From Galeopsis tetrahit (lineage: Eukaryota; Streptophyta; Magnoliopsida; Lamiales; Lamiaceae): a DNA stretch of 64,000 bases. Position numbers and translations under genes: made by a program. Below the pieces are notes generated by a model. The model saw nothing but the letters and a program-made list of their open reading frames with translations, had not been told where the DNA came from and made no database searches. The stretch lies in NCBI GenBank assembly GCA_963675135.1, contig OY776123.1:7194501-7258500 (forward strand). The letters run 5' to 3'. Shown in pieces: positions 21,290 through 33,598 of the stretch (the stretch's first letter is position 1; every line of letters begins with the position of its first letter).

Positions 21290-23847
21290 ATGGCTGCACT
21301 CGTACCTTCTTCACCTTCTCTGCTCCAATTAACCAACAAAGGTCCGTTTTTATTCCTTATTGCATATCTTCCCGTGTTATTCTTCAATAATTCGACGTGG
21401 GTGATGATCAAACTTTCAATTTTGAGTCAAATTAACCATTGTAACATTCGTAGGCAAATTGGGAAGTTGCAGATTGACCCATATTGATAAGAAGAGAACC
21501 CGATTCCAGTACAACCCTTCTGTTGTAAGATCAATGTGCGCGCGTAGTTCTTCAAATTCGCAAAAGAAACAAGTTTGGATATGGACGGAGAAGAAGGAGG
21601 TGATGACTGCCGCTGTAGAGAGGGGCTGGGATACTTTTATCTTTCATTCTAATTCCCGTGAACTCGCTGCTGAGTGGATCTGTAAGCACATATTTCATAT
21701 TTATCAATTAGGTCAATATTCTTTTTTACAGTAAGATATTTCTATTAAATATAGCACCAGCAATTCAATGTTCTTTGTATTGATATCTTTTCGTATCTGT
21801 GGTTTTTGTACACATTTGTAACTAGATGAGTATGAGTTGATTGAGTGTTGTGAATATGTGGTTTTTGGGGGGTTTAAGTTAGGGGTAGATCAACTACAGA
21901 TTTTACTTATGTTTATGAATGTTGCAGCTATTGCGTTATTACGTCCTCTCTTCGTCGAAGAAGGAGGGCTTTTTGATGGTGACCACATGAAAGTAGCCAC
22001 TTTCATTGAGGTTTCTTCACCTGAGGAACTCGAGAGTCTCCAACCATTGAATGACCAAGCAGAGAATATTGTTGTTAATCTGCTGGACTGGCAGGTACAT
22101 AGATCACTTTCCACCAGTTTTCTGCTTAGCCTGAGAATCCTGTAGTCATATTTGAATTAAAACCATCATTGTGGTGTTTGCTACCAAACGAGGAAGTTTT
22201 ACGTGCCACACATTTGACTCGTATATGTGTCTTCCAGGTGATTCCTGCAGAGAATATTGTTGCAGCAATTCAAGGCACCCAGAAAACAATCTTTGCCGTC
22301 TCAAAGACATCGTCTGAATCTCAATTATTCTTTGAGGTTGTTTCCATGTTAATAAAAGGCATAAAAATATTTACGAGTTTCTTTAGTCATTGTTTGGGAA
22401 GTTGTACATCTGGCTTACTTGGTATATCTAGTGTAGTAGGCTTTAGAGCTGGGTTTGGGTGGCGTGGTTTTGAAAACAGAGAATGTTGAAGCCATCTTTG
22501 AGCTGAAGGTAATAAATTATAAATACCTTTTCGTTCATGACCAGTTTCACGTTTCTTTTGTAAAATTGAGGTGTACATTTCTTCAGGATTATCTTGACAG
22601 AAGAAACAACGAGGGTAGCATTTTGGAATTGACAAAAGCTGTGGTAACTAATATTCAAAGGGTTGGAATGGGGGATCGCGTCTGTGTGGATCTCTGCAGC
22701 CTAATGAGACCTGGTGAAGGCCTTCTGGTTTCACTCATACTTACTCCCTATAGCATAGTTTTCTTTGTAATCATGTATGCAAACAACTTATTGCGTGCTT
22801 TTCTACAAGGTTGGATCGTTTGCAAGAGGGCTTTTTCTTGTTCATTCAGAATGCCTAGAGTCAAACTACATTTCTAGCAGGCCTTTTAGGGTCAATGCGG
22901 TAACTTGCCTTGTAAATTTGTCATTTTAGTTATTCTCATAAGGCTATATGCGGAAGAGTGATTTACATTCATACAGGGTCCAGTGCATGCGTATGTTGGT
23001 GTTCCAGGTGGGAAGACTAGCTACCTGTCTGAATTAAATGCAGGGAAAGAGGTACTCATTGTTGACCAAAATGGGATGCAGCGAACAGCCATTGTTGGTC
23101 GTGTGAAGATAGAGACTAGACCCTTAATTCTCGTTGAGGCAAAGGTTCGCACGCTCTCTAGTGAAACAATCAATACTACTTAATGTTCTCCCTTGTTTTC
23201 TTTGTTCATTCCTTTGGACCAAGCTTCTTACTTGCCACGTGTGTATAAAGAAGAAGAATAAGAATTACAATTGGAGTGGTAAGATTAAGAAAGCAGAACT
23301 TTACATTTCACATTTTCTACAATCCCATTAATCAATTTGTGCCATTTTCTTATAAAAAATATTTTTCTATTATTTAATAATTATAGATGGAAACTACTCA
23401 TCCAGCAGGATAATTTGGTTTTATATTCTCCATTTATTTATCTGTATATCTCTCTCTAGGACTAGGAGTATAGAAAAGGTGCATCTCTTTCTTTTGATTT
23501 CAGATTGATTTGTGAGCTTCTTTATATCATGATTGATGGCTAGTTATCATTGACCTTAATACAGATAGATGAGGATAACCAAACATGTTACAGCATCCTT
23601 TTGCAAAATGCTGAAACGGTTGCTTTAGTCGCATCGCCTGGAGGTAATTTCTATTCTCGCTGTATATTTTGTTGAAAAAAATGTCTGGACTTTCATTGCA
23701 TGATCATTGATATTGTAAGCAGTGGGACATCAGAATCGAGCTATTCCCGTGAGCTCACTGAAACTAGGAGATGAGATCTTGGTTAGAGTACAGGGAGGCG
23801 CTCGCCACACTGGGATAGAAATACAAGAGTTCATCATTGAGAAATGA
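21290..23847 (+). CDS. Archaeal-type 3-dehydroquinate synthase (DHQS-II) homologue, plastid-targeted
   Basis: Ten exons (21290-21341, 21454-21681, 21928-22094, 22238-22336, 22440-22508, 22587-22727, 22810-22899, 22977-23144, 23565-23643, 23723-23847) join in frame to 405 residues. The first 50 or so residues are Ser/Arg-rich with few acids, as in a chloroplast transit peptide. The rest follows the archaeal DHQS-II (AroB') family: KKQVWIWTEKKEVMTAAVERG, GGVVLKTENVEAIFELK, GMGDRVCVDLCSLMRPGEG, GRVKIETRPLILVEAK, LLQNAETVALV and GDEILVRVQGGARHTGIEI. In archaea this family makes 3-dehydroquinate from an amino-hexulose-type precursor with NAD. Plants make dehydroquinate with an unrelated bacterial-type enzyme, so the plant role of this protein is not established. 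It is close kin of the Arabidopsis At3g28760 product as I remember it. Confidence 0.9.
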
Positions 23848-24691
23848 CAATGAATGAGTTAACTAGTTCAAGGCTAGATTGTGTTGTAGCAACTGCATTA
23901 TAAAATTGCTGCTGAGTCCATGTATTTTAATGGGGCAGAATGGCAAGTTCACTATTTTAGCATTGACTTGGACAACATATTCATTGTATTTATTTGTAAT
24001 AAGGTGTTTAGAGCAATATCTATCGAATCTATTTGATGGATGATAGTATTTGTCGATACACAAAGTTGTAGAATAATTTTCTTGGTCCATACAATTTTTG
24101 TAGAATAATTTTTACTGTGTATGCTATATTTTATGTTTTACATTATTAGATTTTGATATTGTAAATTAAATCTGCTACAAGTACTCAATTTATTACTATT
24201 AATATATAAAATTCAACGGACATGCAAATTAATTAAAAACACTTCCAATACTAAAAATCTAGATTTAAAACTTTTAGATTTTAATGTTACGTGGGGCCAA
24301 ACTAAAAATTGTAAAGAAAATGGATTAATCTGATGTGGAACTAAAGAAGAAAAACAAATCTCCAACAAAAGCAGATCTTCACAGCACTTTTTGTCAAAAA
24401 GTCGAAAAGAAAAAAACAACAGACATTTTTGACGAGAAAAATGGGCTGTTTATGTTGAATTTGAAAACAAAATAGGAGACGAAACACATTATTTTGAAAC
24501 AAATTATGAGGATTTTTTCCATTCCAAAGATAACCAGTTTCTGATGTAACAAGGAGTAACTGTAATCCACGGCACATTTTTGCCAAAAAGCCATTCTTCT
24601 TCTCAAGAAATTCACATCAAAACTACACAAGATGAGAGAGACTCCGATAACCATCTCGAAAAATCGAGAAAAAAATATATTCCAGCAGCAG
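23848..24691. other. Convergent intergenic region
   Basis: Lies between the 3' ends of the DHQS-like gene (plus) and the kinase gene (minus). Moderately AT-rich with no repeat ends or frames that look real. Confidence 0.5.
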
Positions 24692-27271
24692 TTATGGCTG
24701 CTTGTTAGCTACTGGTGATTGCAATGGTAGAATATAGCGATGATTTGGCAGGGAAGGGCTCCTCGTTGGGTGCCCGTTTCTCACCAAACCATGCTGCAAC
24801 CTGCCGGCACGAGCAGCACTCATGGCCTGGAAATACGACGTTGAACTTGCCATGTCCTTTAAGGCTGGCAGCGGCTCCAGGGCTTCCACCACCTCGCTCA
24901 TTGCAGGTCTCGACTTGGCCTCTCGGTTCAGGCAACGAGCAGCCAAGTGTACTGCCTGTTGTGCTCCTTTGATTGAGAACCGCCCCTCCAGACGAGGGTC
25001 AATCAACCTGTAGAATCTCCTCCTCTCAGCTAGGTATGGCCTTGCCCATTCCACCAAGTTTTGATCACCTGGAGGTCTGCTCTTATCCATCGATCTTCGT
25101 CCCGTTAAAATTTCGAGCAAAACCACGCCAAAACTATAGACGTCGCTCTTAGCTGTCAGATGACCTGGCATGATTATGAATGAGAAGTTATATAAAGAGG
25201 AAACAGCATTTCAAGAAATAAATGGTGATGCTTTTTAATAATTTTATTGCTCACTCTTCTAGCATTACAATTCATACAATACCTGTCATGACATATTCAG
25301 GTGCAGCATAGCCATAAGTTCCCATCACACGAGTTGAAACGTGCGTCTTGTCCCCCTCAGGGCCATCCTTGGCAAGTCCAAAATCGGAAAGCTTTGCGTT
25401 ATATTCCTACATCAACAGAAATAAAAATGGAAGGTTTATACAGACCGCGTAAAAAAGGAAAAGTATACCGTCTCATAGGATATCAAGCTTCGTACCAAAT
25501 CTAGCAGGATGTTAGAAGTTTTAAAATCACGATATATAACTGGTCTTTCTGCTTCTTCATGAAGAAAAGCAAGGCCCCTTGCTGCATTCAGCGCAATTTT
25601 CATTCTTATAGACCACGGAAGAGGCAGGGATCCTGTAAATTGCACTAAATCATTAGCAACATATTAACATCGTACAAAATAGATTGTTAGCATGCACGCC
25701 AAAAACGACAAAAGCACAACTAAAGATAGACATATTGAATCTAAACAAGCCTTAATATTACATACTCTTAAACAAGTGATTCTCCAAGCTGCCTCTAGGC
25801 ATGAATTCATAGACAAGGAGCCTTTGGTTATCCTCTATGCAATAGCCAATCAGCTTAACCAAATGTGGATGGATTAGCTCACCAAGATAATATACTTCAG
25901 CCTGCAACATGATAGAGCCATAAGTAAACGAAAACAACTCAAAACTCAAAAACAAACAAAAACTGAAAAGGGAAGTAGTAGCCTCGTACAAGCCACTCTC
26001 TATGGCCTTGAAGCCCATCATGATTAAGCGTTTTCACAGCAACAGTAAGCCCTGTGCCCGGTTTCACAGGAGTGCTCCCAAACTCATTAATCCAACCCTT
26101 GAAAACACACCCAAAACCACCCTCCCCAAGAAGACTATCAGGTCGAAAAGTCCTTGTAGCCAATTTCAATTCATTATAACTGAACTTTCGAAGCTGGGAA
26201 GATATCTTCAACTCCTCTTCTATTTTAGGAGTAGATGGAACACTTTCTGCATTATTACTGGTTGATGAAGATGACGTAACTGGAGCTACTGGTTGGTCTC
26301 TACTTGTATCATTCGTAGATTTACTTTCAGCTGATACACAAACAAATTACAGAGTTGGCAAGATAGAGCGGAAATAGAAATACCATATACGGCCAACATA
26401 AGTTTAAATCACGATGTAATCATTACATCCACAGGACACGTGGATCGACTTAATGCTTTCAATTACAGTTACGTTCCCGACATAATCTGAAACTCGGAAA
26501 CACATTAAATTAGTTTTGACAAAATTCTAGATTTTATTTTAGGAAACGACAAAAATGAAGACGAAAAAGATTGAACCACGTGATACTCAAATACACTTCT
26601 TAATTCCAAGCTAAGTCCATGAACAAAGGAACAAATCCAACTTGCACACGACGTAAATTTACCATATATCACTGAAATCTGTGAGAGCAGCCTTGAAAAG
26701 ATCAAACTCAACGACATACACAAATGAGAAACATCGTACATAAAGCAGCATTCTGCTGCCACTCAGAGCACTTAAGGAGATCACATAAAGCAAGCAAAGA
26801 GATCTAACACAAAATCACTCATCAACCAACCAATTACAAACATAAATTGCTCAACAACCATCCAATTGCAAACACAAACTCACACTAAACATCTCCTTAT
26901 AGCACATTCTCCAACCAAACAGTTAATCAACACCAATGCAGAAGGGACGCATCAATTATTCCCACATTTATCCAATTACAAACAACATCCATAAATTGAA
27001 AATCAAAGCAGAATGAGCATAAATGAAGTGTTGCACCATTTGGAAAAGAAGTGAAATTGAGTTTACCATATTGTATGCTGGAACCACTAACAGAGCTATC
27101 AACTTTTGCCCTTGCAGACAAGCAAGCTCCAAAGAATCTGAATTTAATCCAACACCTACTCTCCCCTGAAACATCTTCTTCATCATCATTGAGAATTTTT
27201 CTCCTTACCCTTGATTTTGAATTGCCGACATCCATAGCAACCTTGTTCATAGCTTCAGGAAATAGCCCCAT
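24692..27271 (-). CDS. Receptor-like cytoplasmic kinase, RLCK VII, PBL34/35/36 clade
   Basis: Six exons on the minus strand (27271-27067, 26330-25990, 25901-25766, 25632-25496, 25406-25283, 25164-24692) give 471 residues. The start MGLFPEAM is chosen over an upstream in-frame Met because MGL and the CWIKFRFFGACLSARAKVDSS leader typify this clade. Kinase motifs are complete: GEGGFGCVFKG, VAVK, YRDFKTSNILL (an RD kinase), SDFGLAK, the THVSTRVMGTYGYAAPEY activation segment and DVYSFGVVLLE. These kinases act at the plasma membrane downstream of receptor kinases in pattern-triggered immunity and development. Gly2 could be myristoylated, but there is no Cys next to it. The Ser/Thr-rich stretch before the kinase domain (exon 2 start) and the C-terminal tail with Ser/Pro are probably unstructured. 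Which of PBL34, 35 or 36 is closest cannot be told by eye. Confidence 0.93.
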
Positions 27272-28060
27272 TTTCTTTTTTCTCCAAACCCTAGAACTGA
27301 AATGCCTTGAACAGAACAAATGAGCATTCAATTCAGCAAAAGCCCACCTTATTCCAATTTGCCCTTTATCCAGAAGATTCTCTTTTCTTGAAATTTTGTG
27401 TTTATTTTTATAGGCGAAGGCGGGATGCTTCCTAATCCAAAGATACCAAACTATTCAGATAAGACAAAGGGCCAGAAAAGAAATGGTAGCAAATTCATTA
27501 CTCCTTGCTTTAACAAAATTTTCATTAAATTAAATTAAAGAGCCTACACTACTACACCTTTAAAGGAAAAAATTCAAGAAACCCAAAAAGAAACTCGAGC
27601 GAGCCCAAATAACAAAATTTGAATTTGGTTTTAATAAAAAACCAATCTTGGGATCATTTCTATAAGGAATTGAAGCGGATGAGTAGATTTGAGCATGCAA
27701 AACGACAAATCACAAACTTAAAGAGCAATGTAAGCACCAAAGCTTCAGACTGTGAACACTCACTCACTCACTTCACACACACACACACAACACGCATTCA
27801 AAATTACTCTAAAATGAGCCCATTTTCAAGAATCAAAAACAACATTCTAAAAATTAAAAATAAAAAACAGAGAGGGAGATTGAGGCCGGGGTTGTCCTCG
27901 AGGCCGAACAAAGGAACAGATTTAAGGAGTGTCTGAGTGAGAGGAGAGAGAAACGTGCGTTTTGCGTTAAAAGATGTGAGAGAATATAGAGACAAAGGAG
28001 AGGGATAACTAATTCACAAATGGCTGTGACGGAAAAGTATGAAGGTGCAATGTAATTGGC
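27272..28060. other. 5' leader and promoter of the kinase gene
   Basis: Contains pyrimidine/purine-rich blocks and a (CA)n run at about 27775-27790. A minus-strand CT-rich stretch with GAGAGAG/CTCTCTC words at 27930-28010 looks like a leader. No separate gene is supported. Confidence 0.45.
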
Positions 28061-28385
28061 CTACAAGTGGAACGTGTGGGGCCCGTAGAAAGAGATTCGG
28101 CGTGTGATTGGTCCGTGAGATTGTGAGACATTATTAGAATGAAACTAGAGAAATATCCTTTTCTCTTTCTGAAATAATCTCCAATTGGCCTAATAATTTT
28201 CCCTTTCTGAACATTGGTCATACACACTTTCTTGTATTTTGTAATCTTTGGGTGCACAATTTATTAAATGTAGAATGTTTCTTTTTATTTGCTTTATTTA
28301 ATTTCTAATGGAGTATATCCTTTATTGTCTCTATTTATAAAACTTATTAGCATTCAAATTTTAGACAAGGCATTATGTAACTTAT

Positions 28386-28594
28386 TACTCCCGGTCTAAT
28401 TTTATAATTTTTTATTTTCTTTTTTATTTATTTAATTTTATAATTCTTTTTTTTAAAGAAAATATTATTTTTTCTTTCTACTTTATTTCTATTTTATCAC
28501 CACCCTTAAATTTTTATTATTTATATAAATAATTAATTTTTTTTAAAACTCATATTCAATTCTAATGGAAATTATAAAAATAGACAGGGAAAGT
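28386..28594. mobile_element. Short Stowaway-like MITE
   Basis: Ends CTCCCGGTCTAATTTTATAATT and the complement of AATTATAAAAATAGACAGGG are inverted. The size (about 210 bp) and AT-rich core fit Stowaway-like MITEs, but the left TA border is not cleanly matched on the right. Confidence 0.45.
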
Positions 28595-31500
28595 GTTTCT
28601 TATCAGTAATAATATTAGTTCTTAGTTCCTACCGGCAATAGTTTTAGTGGCGTCACATAATATTTTGTCTAACATTTTAAATGCATTACACCCTTTATCT
28701 CATTTTAATTACTATCTTTTATTAATGAATTTTTATCTAAATTAATGGTTATTTTTACAATAATTTATGAGCAGTAAATTTTATATTCCAATTTTGTATA
28801 TCTACTCGGTTATGCATAATATGCATTTAATTAAGCAATTGTACACCATGTAGACAAACATATTGATTAAGAAATATAGTACGGAGTATTATTTATGTAG
28901 TGATTGTTAATGTACGAAGAAGTAGAAAAAAGTAGAAAAAATAAAAGGTATAGAGAGTTAATGAATTTGCAAAAAAAGAGTAGGATATTTAAAATTATAA
29001 AATGAATAACTTTTATAGAAATAAAAAAAATGATTTAATGACTTTCTTAATTTAATTCGTGTGAAACATTTTCAGATGACAATTAAAGTGAGATGGAGGA
29101 GAAAATAGCAACTAAGCACACTAATATGTACTCTGTATTTGTTTCTCCAAATTATTAGTAATTAAAATACTCATTATTTTAGTTGAACAAGACAAATAAA
29201 CTAGCATCAAGTTATTTATACACCAGGTTCACCATGCCCTTATAATTTTTCTTACTTATATTTTTCAATGGTACTGGTTATTTTTATTGAAAAAATTAAG
29301 TAGTTTTCACTAAATAATTGTCATTTATTTTTACTAAATAGCAGTATCCATTGATTAGTACACCGTATTAATTATTTTCATTAAAAAATATTAATCCTAT
29401 TTAAACTACCCCTACCTATACGACTATACTAGAGGAACATAATTTATTAATTTTAGTCGGTGACGTATTTGTATTTGACTCGGTGCAAATTTTATTTGAT
29501 TTAAATAATCGACTCTTTATGATAAACTTACGCGTTTACTAGAATTTAACTAAGTACTTTATTATTTTGTTTTTAATGTGCTAATTTTTTACAAGTAACA
29601 ATTATAAATAAAATCAACATTTTTAATCAATATTTTGAAAATTATCAAACTTAGTCGAGCTATACTGTATTGGACATCCCTTTTTACTCACTAATGCAAT
29701 GTTTGTTTTGGATTTGTAAATTTAGGTATATTGAAATCCTAATACTGTAAGTAGTAAGGTGTGTCTTTATTTTGAAATTTTAAGTAGTGTAACATTTGGT
29801 TTCGAAAAAGAAAAAAAAAGTAGTGTAACATTTAAATTTGTAGTATTAAATTAATATGTTGAAATGAACTTTGTTGTAATTTACTATTGTTGTTAGGGAT
29901 TGCTATGATTTAGTGATATGAGTATAAAATATTACTCCATTTGTTTAACAAAATTAGCCACGCTTTAAATTTTAAATTGATTAATACTATAACATTAATT
30001 ATTGTACTTGAAAAATTGAATATAACCAATAAATATTCTAACATGTCCTTATTTATTGAATTCGATAACAATAATGGCCAAAAAAAAAGTATTCTCAATA
30101 TATAACAATCTAAACTAAATAGTCTAAATGTGGGTATATTAAATATTTACGCATTTTTAGTACGGTTTAACATAAAAGTAAATGAGACTATTTTTGTGGG
30201 AGTAAATGAGTATATTCTAAATATAGAGTGCAATGAGAAAGATTTGGTTTATATAGAAGTGTGTAAATAAATTTATTGACGTAATAATGGTGATTTTTTA
30301 AAACATGACTTCAAAATTTAAAATTTAACCACATTTAAATTTGCAAATTCTTTTCTTTGTTATCACTAAATTTGCAAAATCTAAAATCGATTTTAAAGAA
30401 ACAAACATTGCCTAATATAGTAGGTGATGTTGGTTTAAATGTTTTTTTTTTTTTTAAGTGCTTGTCGTGGATAATATTATACAACTAATATGAGTAACAC
30501 TTGTTTGAATATACATGAACTTTTTTTTAGTGTTATTATATATATATATATGTGTGTGTGATGTGTCAAAAAAATCACTTTTTAAAAGTTAAATATTTTT
30601 TACATTCCTTATGTATAACACTAATAGTTCATAAAAAAAAAAGAAAAAAAAAAAAGCATGTTCACCCAATTTCATTACAGTTTTTGTCACATTATATTGT
30701 GAATCTATATTTGATAGGGATTTTCCGAATACTGAATTTTGTGATTAATAGATGAAATTGAACTTGGATGTGGTTAATTTTAGTTGGGCCTCTTAATATC
30801 TTTACCGACAAATAGTGGGTCTTTGAAAGAAAGTGGCCCAACCATTTTGGCTCTATTGGCCTATGATTATATTCATTTTTTTTAGGTCATTTAACTATAT
30901 ATAAATTATATTTTAAAAAGAGCCTTGTAACGAACAATGGTATAATATAAAATAAATAGTTATGGTGTATCTATTTTAACGAATAATGTTAGTCTAACTC
31001 TCCAAGATTTGTGAATTTTCATTACTAGTGACATCGTGAAACAAAATTTATATAGTTGAAGGGCTTATTATAATAAAAAAAATAGTCCAGGAGTCTTTCG
31101 ACACAAAAGTTGACGGTATATTATGCATTTATTTTAAGTGGCACAATGTTGTGTTTGGATTTATCATTGTCATCATTTATATTTTTAATAGGGTACAAAA
31201 AAATATATAAAAGAAATAATTGTAAAAAAGTACACTAATTTACTAGTATATTTTATGTTTTCTTTTTAAATGAACTCCTGAAATATAATCCTTTATAATA
31301 ATAAAGAACAACAAATCTAGTGATGCTGAGAGAGAATAAATACACATTTTAGAAAAAATTAACAAGGAAATTCAAATTATGAAATTTCAAATAAGTATTC
31401 ATGGTAGTGGGAATTTTATGCTTTTTTAAAAAAAGGAAAAAATCCATAATAGCAACACAGATAGTGACAGATGATGGGATAAATTAACTCTACCACGTAT

Positions 31501-31726
31501 TAAAATCACTGAAATATTATAACACATGAATTTGCAGAGCAGAAGCAAAAATCTTTTAATATTGTTGAGAAAGGAAAAAAGAATATTAAACAAAAATTGC
31601 AATTTTGTACAGCAGAAACGTCACATGACTGAAAATTGGAGCAGAGTGTTTTTAATTTCTTGTATTGTTGGCAGAGATTTGTAATGTTATACTATCTCAC
31701 AAATATTAAAGGTTAATTCCTAATTA

Positions 31727-32012
31727 CTACCCCCGTTTCATCACATTTCTCATTCCGTAAAGAATTAAGAAACATATGGAGTATTTTTTTTTATACATTT
31801 ACCTCTCATTTATTTTTTTATTTTTTTTCACCCAACTTTCTTTTTCACTCTTCTTTTTTCTTTGACCTTTCTATCATTAATATATTTTTTAAAAAATAGA
31901 TATTAATAGGGGTATTTCGGGAAGATCATTGGTAAAAATTAAAAAAAATGATAAATTTTTTTAAACAAAATTTAAAATTAAATGCGACAAATTTTATGAA
32001 ACAAAGGGTGTA
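31727..32012. mobile_element. Stowaway-like MITE
   Basis: Starts TACCCCCGTTTCATCACATTTCTC and ends with GCGACAAATTTTATGAAACAAAGGGTGTA, which are inverted with a few mismatches. About 285 bp with an AT-rich core. Confidence 0.55.
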
Positions 32013-32662
32013 ACATAGAAGCAAAATTTGTGATTTTGTTTTCTTCCCTTTTCCATCTCTTTCATGGCTTCTTCCCTCTTGGAATTTGTGCTTCGATTCT
32101 CTAGCTAGCTATTCTTTTAATTAATTTGTAATTCCAATATATTTTAGTAATTTTTGTGCATATGGTTAAGGAATATCTGCATCTTCATTGGAACCTTCTC
32201 ACACAATATCTTAATCGAAATATTATCTCAAACATTAGTTTATTAATTTGTAGTATTAAACAAATTGATGAATTCGACATTTGGGAAGTTGAATTGCTTG
32301 CTGGGAATCTTGTTTTTCTATCCTCAACTATACTATGGCCCATGACAGACAGAGTACAACTCCCACTCTCCTTTTTATATTTGCATGTAACATGGATCTT
32401 TTATTTCTTTATTACTTTTAATTTTATTTAATTACACACAAAAACTATATTTGATCAGTGTTACTGAAATATGAAAAATATATATAGATTGAAATAAAAA
32501 TAACAACAGTTTGGAATTATATATCTATTATTCAAGAAAAATGAACAAAGGGAAAGAAAAGGGTGAAAAGAAATATATGTGACGTTTTAGGCATTAATTA
32601 ATTCACATTGTTGGATGTAATGTAGGAAAAAATAAAATGAACAAGTGTGTGTGTGTTGGGGA

Positions 32663-33598
32663 CTAATGGAAATGCTGCTGTTCGGGCCATGGCCAAAACT
32701 CCGGGCTTTCTTCTATGGATCCGAACATGTTGGTGAAGCACTCAGTGGAGCCCGGGAGATTGTGATCGGGCCTGTGGACTAGAGACGAAGCTGGCCCGAT
32801 TGGTACTGCGGCGTGTTTGTTTAGTTGAAGAGGAAATAATGTGGTGTCTGTCTTGAGATTGATTTCGCAGCTGTTTTCACTTACATTGCTCCAAGACCCT
32901 TCGTTTTCTTTGTTAAGATTAATCGGGCCTGATTCTGATCTCATTGTTTTCAGAGACATGAGCTGCAATGTAATGTAATGTAATTAAATAAATTTGTTGT
33001 TAATGGAAATGAATTATAATGAAAATGGTACCTGTGTGTGAAGCTTCTTATTCTGGGATTTAAGGCCTTCGTTATCAGCTTTGAGGGCGTCGAATTGTCT
33101 CTTTAAAACGTCGTAATCCTTTTCGAGTTGCTTTGTCTTCCATCGGGCCCTCCTGTTCTGGAACCATATAGCAATTTGTCGAGGTTGCAGGCCCAAGGCC
33201 CGAGCAAGTTGCATTTTCCTTTGGGGCTCCAATTTGTTACCTAATTCAAAGCTCTTTTCCAGGGCCTTCACTTGCTCCAGGTTCAACCTCCTCTTCTTTT
33301 CTCCCAGCATTTGTGACCCGTCGTCCGAGTTGTCGTCGTCCGCCTCGCCCCCGCGATCCATACCCGAAAACGACATCGATTGCCTCATCAAGAAATCGGA
33401 AACACCTGCACCATTATAAATATTATTCGATCATCAAAACTAGTTACATAATTAAAACCTATTAGCATATATAATTAATTGTTAGTATGTGACATGATAC
33501 TATATATTACCATGGAAATCTTGAGGGGCACAAGGTGATGATGTGGGAAAAAGAGCATCTTCGTGGCTTCGGAACATAGATTCTGGGACATAGGCCAT
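32663..33598 (-). CDS. HD-Zip class I transcription factor, ATHB3/13/20/23 clade
   Basis: Three exons on the minus strand (33598-33511, 33405-33032, 32962-32663) give 253 residues. HD-Zip I proteins bind pseudopalindromic CAAT(A/T)ATTG sites as dimers in the nucleus. The N-terminal part, with MAYVPESMF, APQDFHGVSDFL and MRQSMSFSG, marks the ATHB13-like clade. The homeodomain covers about residues 66-122 with IAIWFQNRRARWKTKQ in helix 3, and the leucine zipper follows directly (about 123-151). The C terminus FWPWPEQQHFH is the Trp-rich end expected of this clade's activation region. Introns fall after FHG and at the end of the zipper. Relatives act in cotyledon and leaf shape, sugar response and stress tolerance. 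The exact paralogue cannot be fixed by eye. Confidence 0.94.

Larger units (their letters stand above)
28061..32662. other. Long intergenic region, AT-rich
   Basis: 4.6 kb with no convincing coding frame. It holds at least two MITE-like units (listed separately) and a weaker one at about 29935-30215 whose ends both read ACTCCATTT-like. There is a 16-base T tract at about 30440-30455. The short open frames have no family resemblance. Confidence 0.5.

Noticed and set aside
24213..24654. Minus-strand frames with Phe/Leu-rich peptides
   Set aside because: AT-rich 3' flank between convergent genes. No family match.
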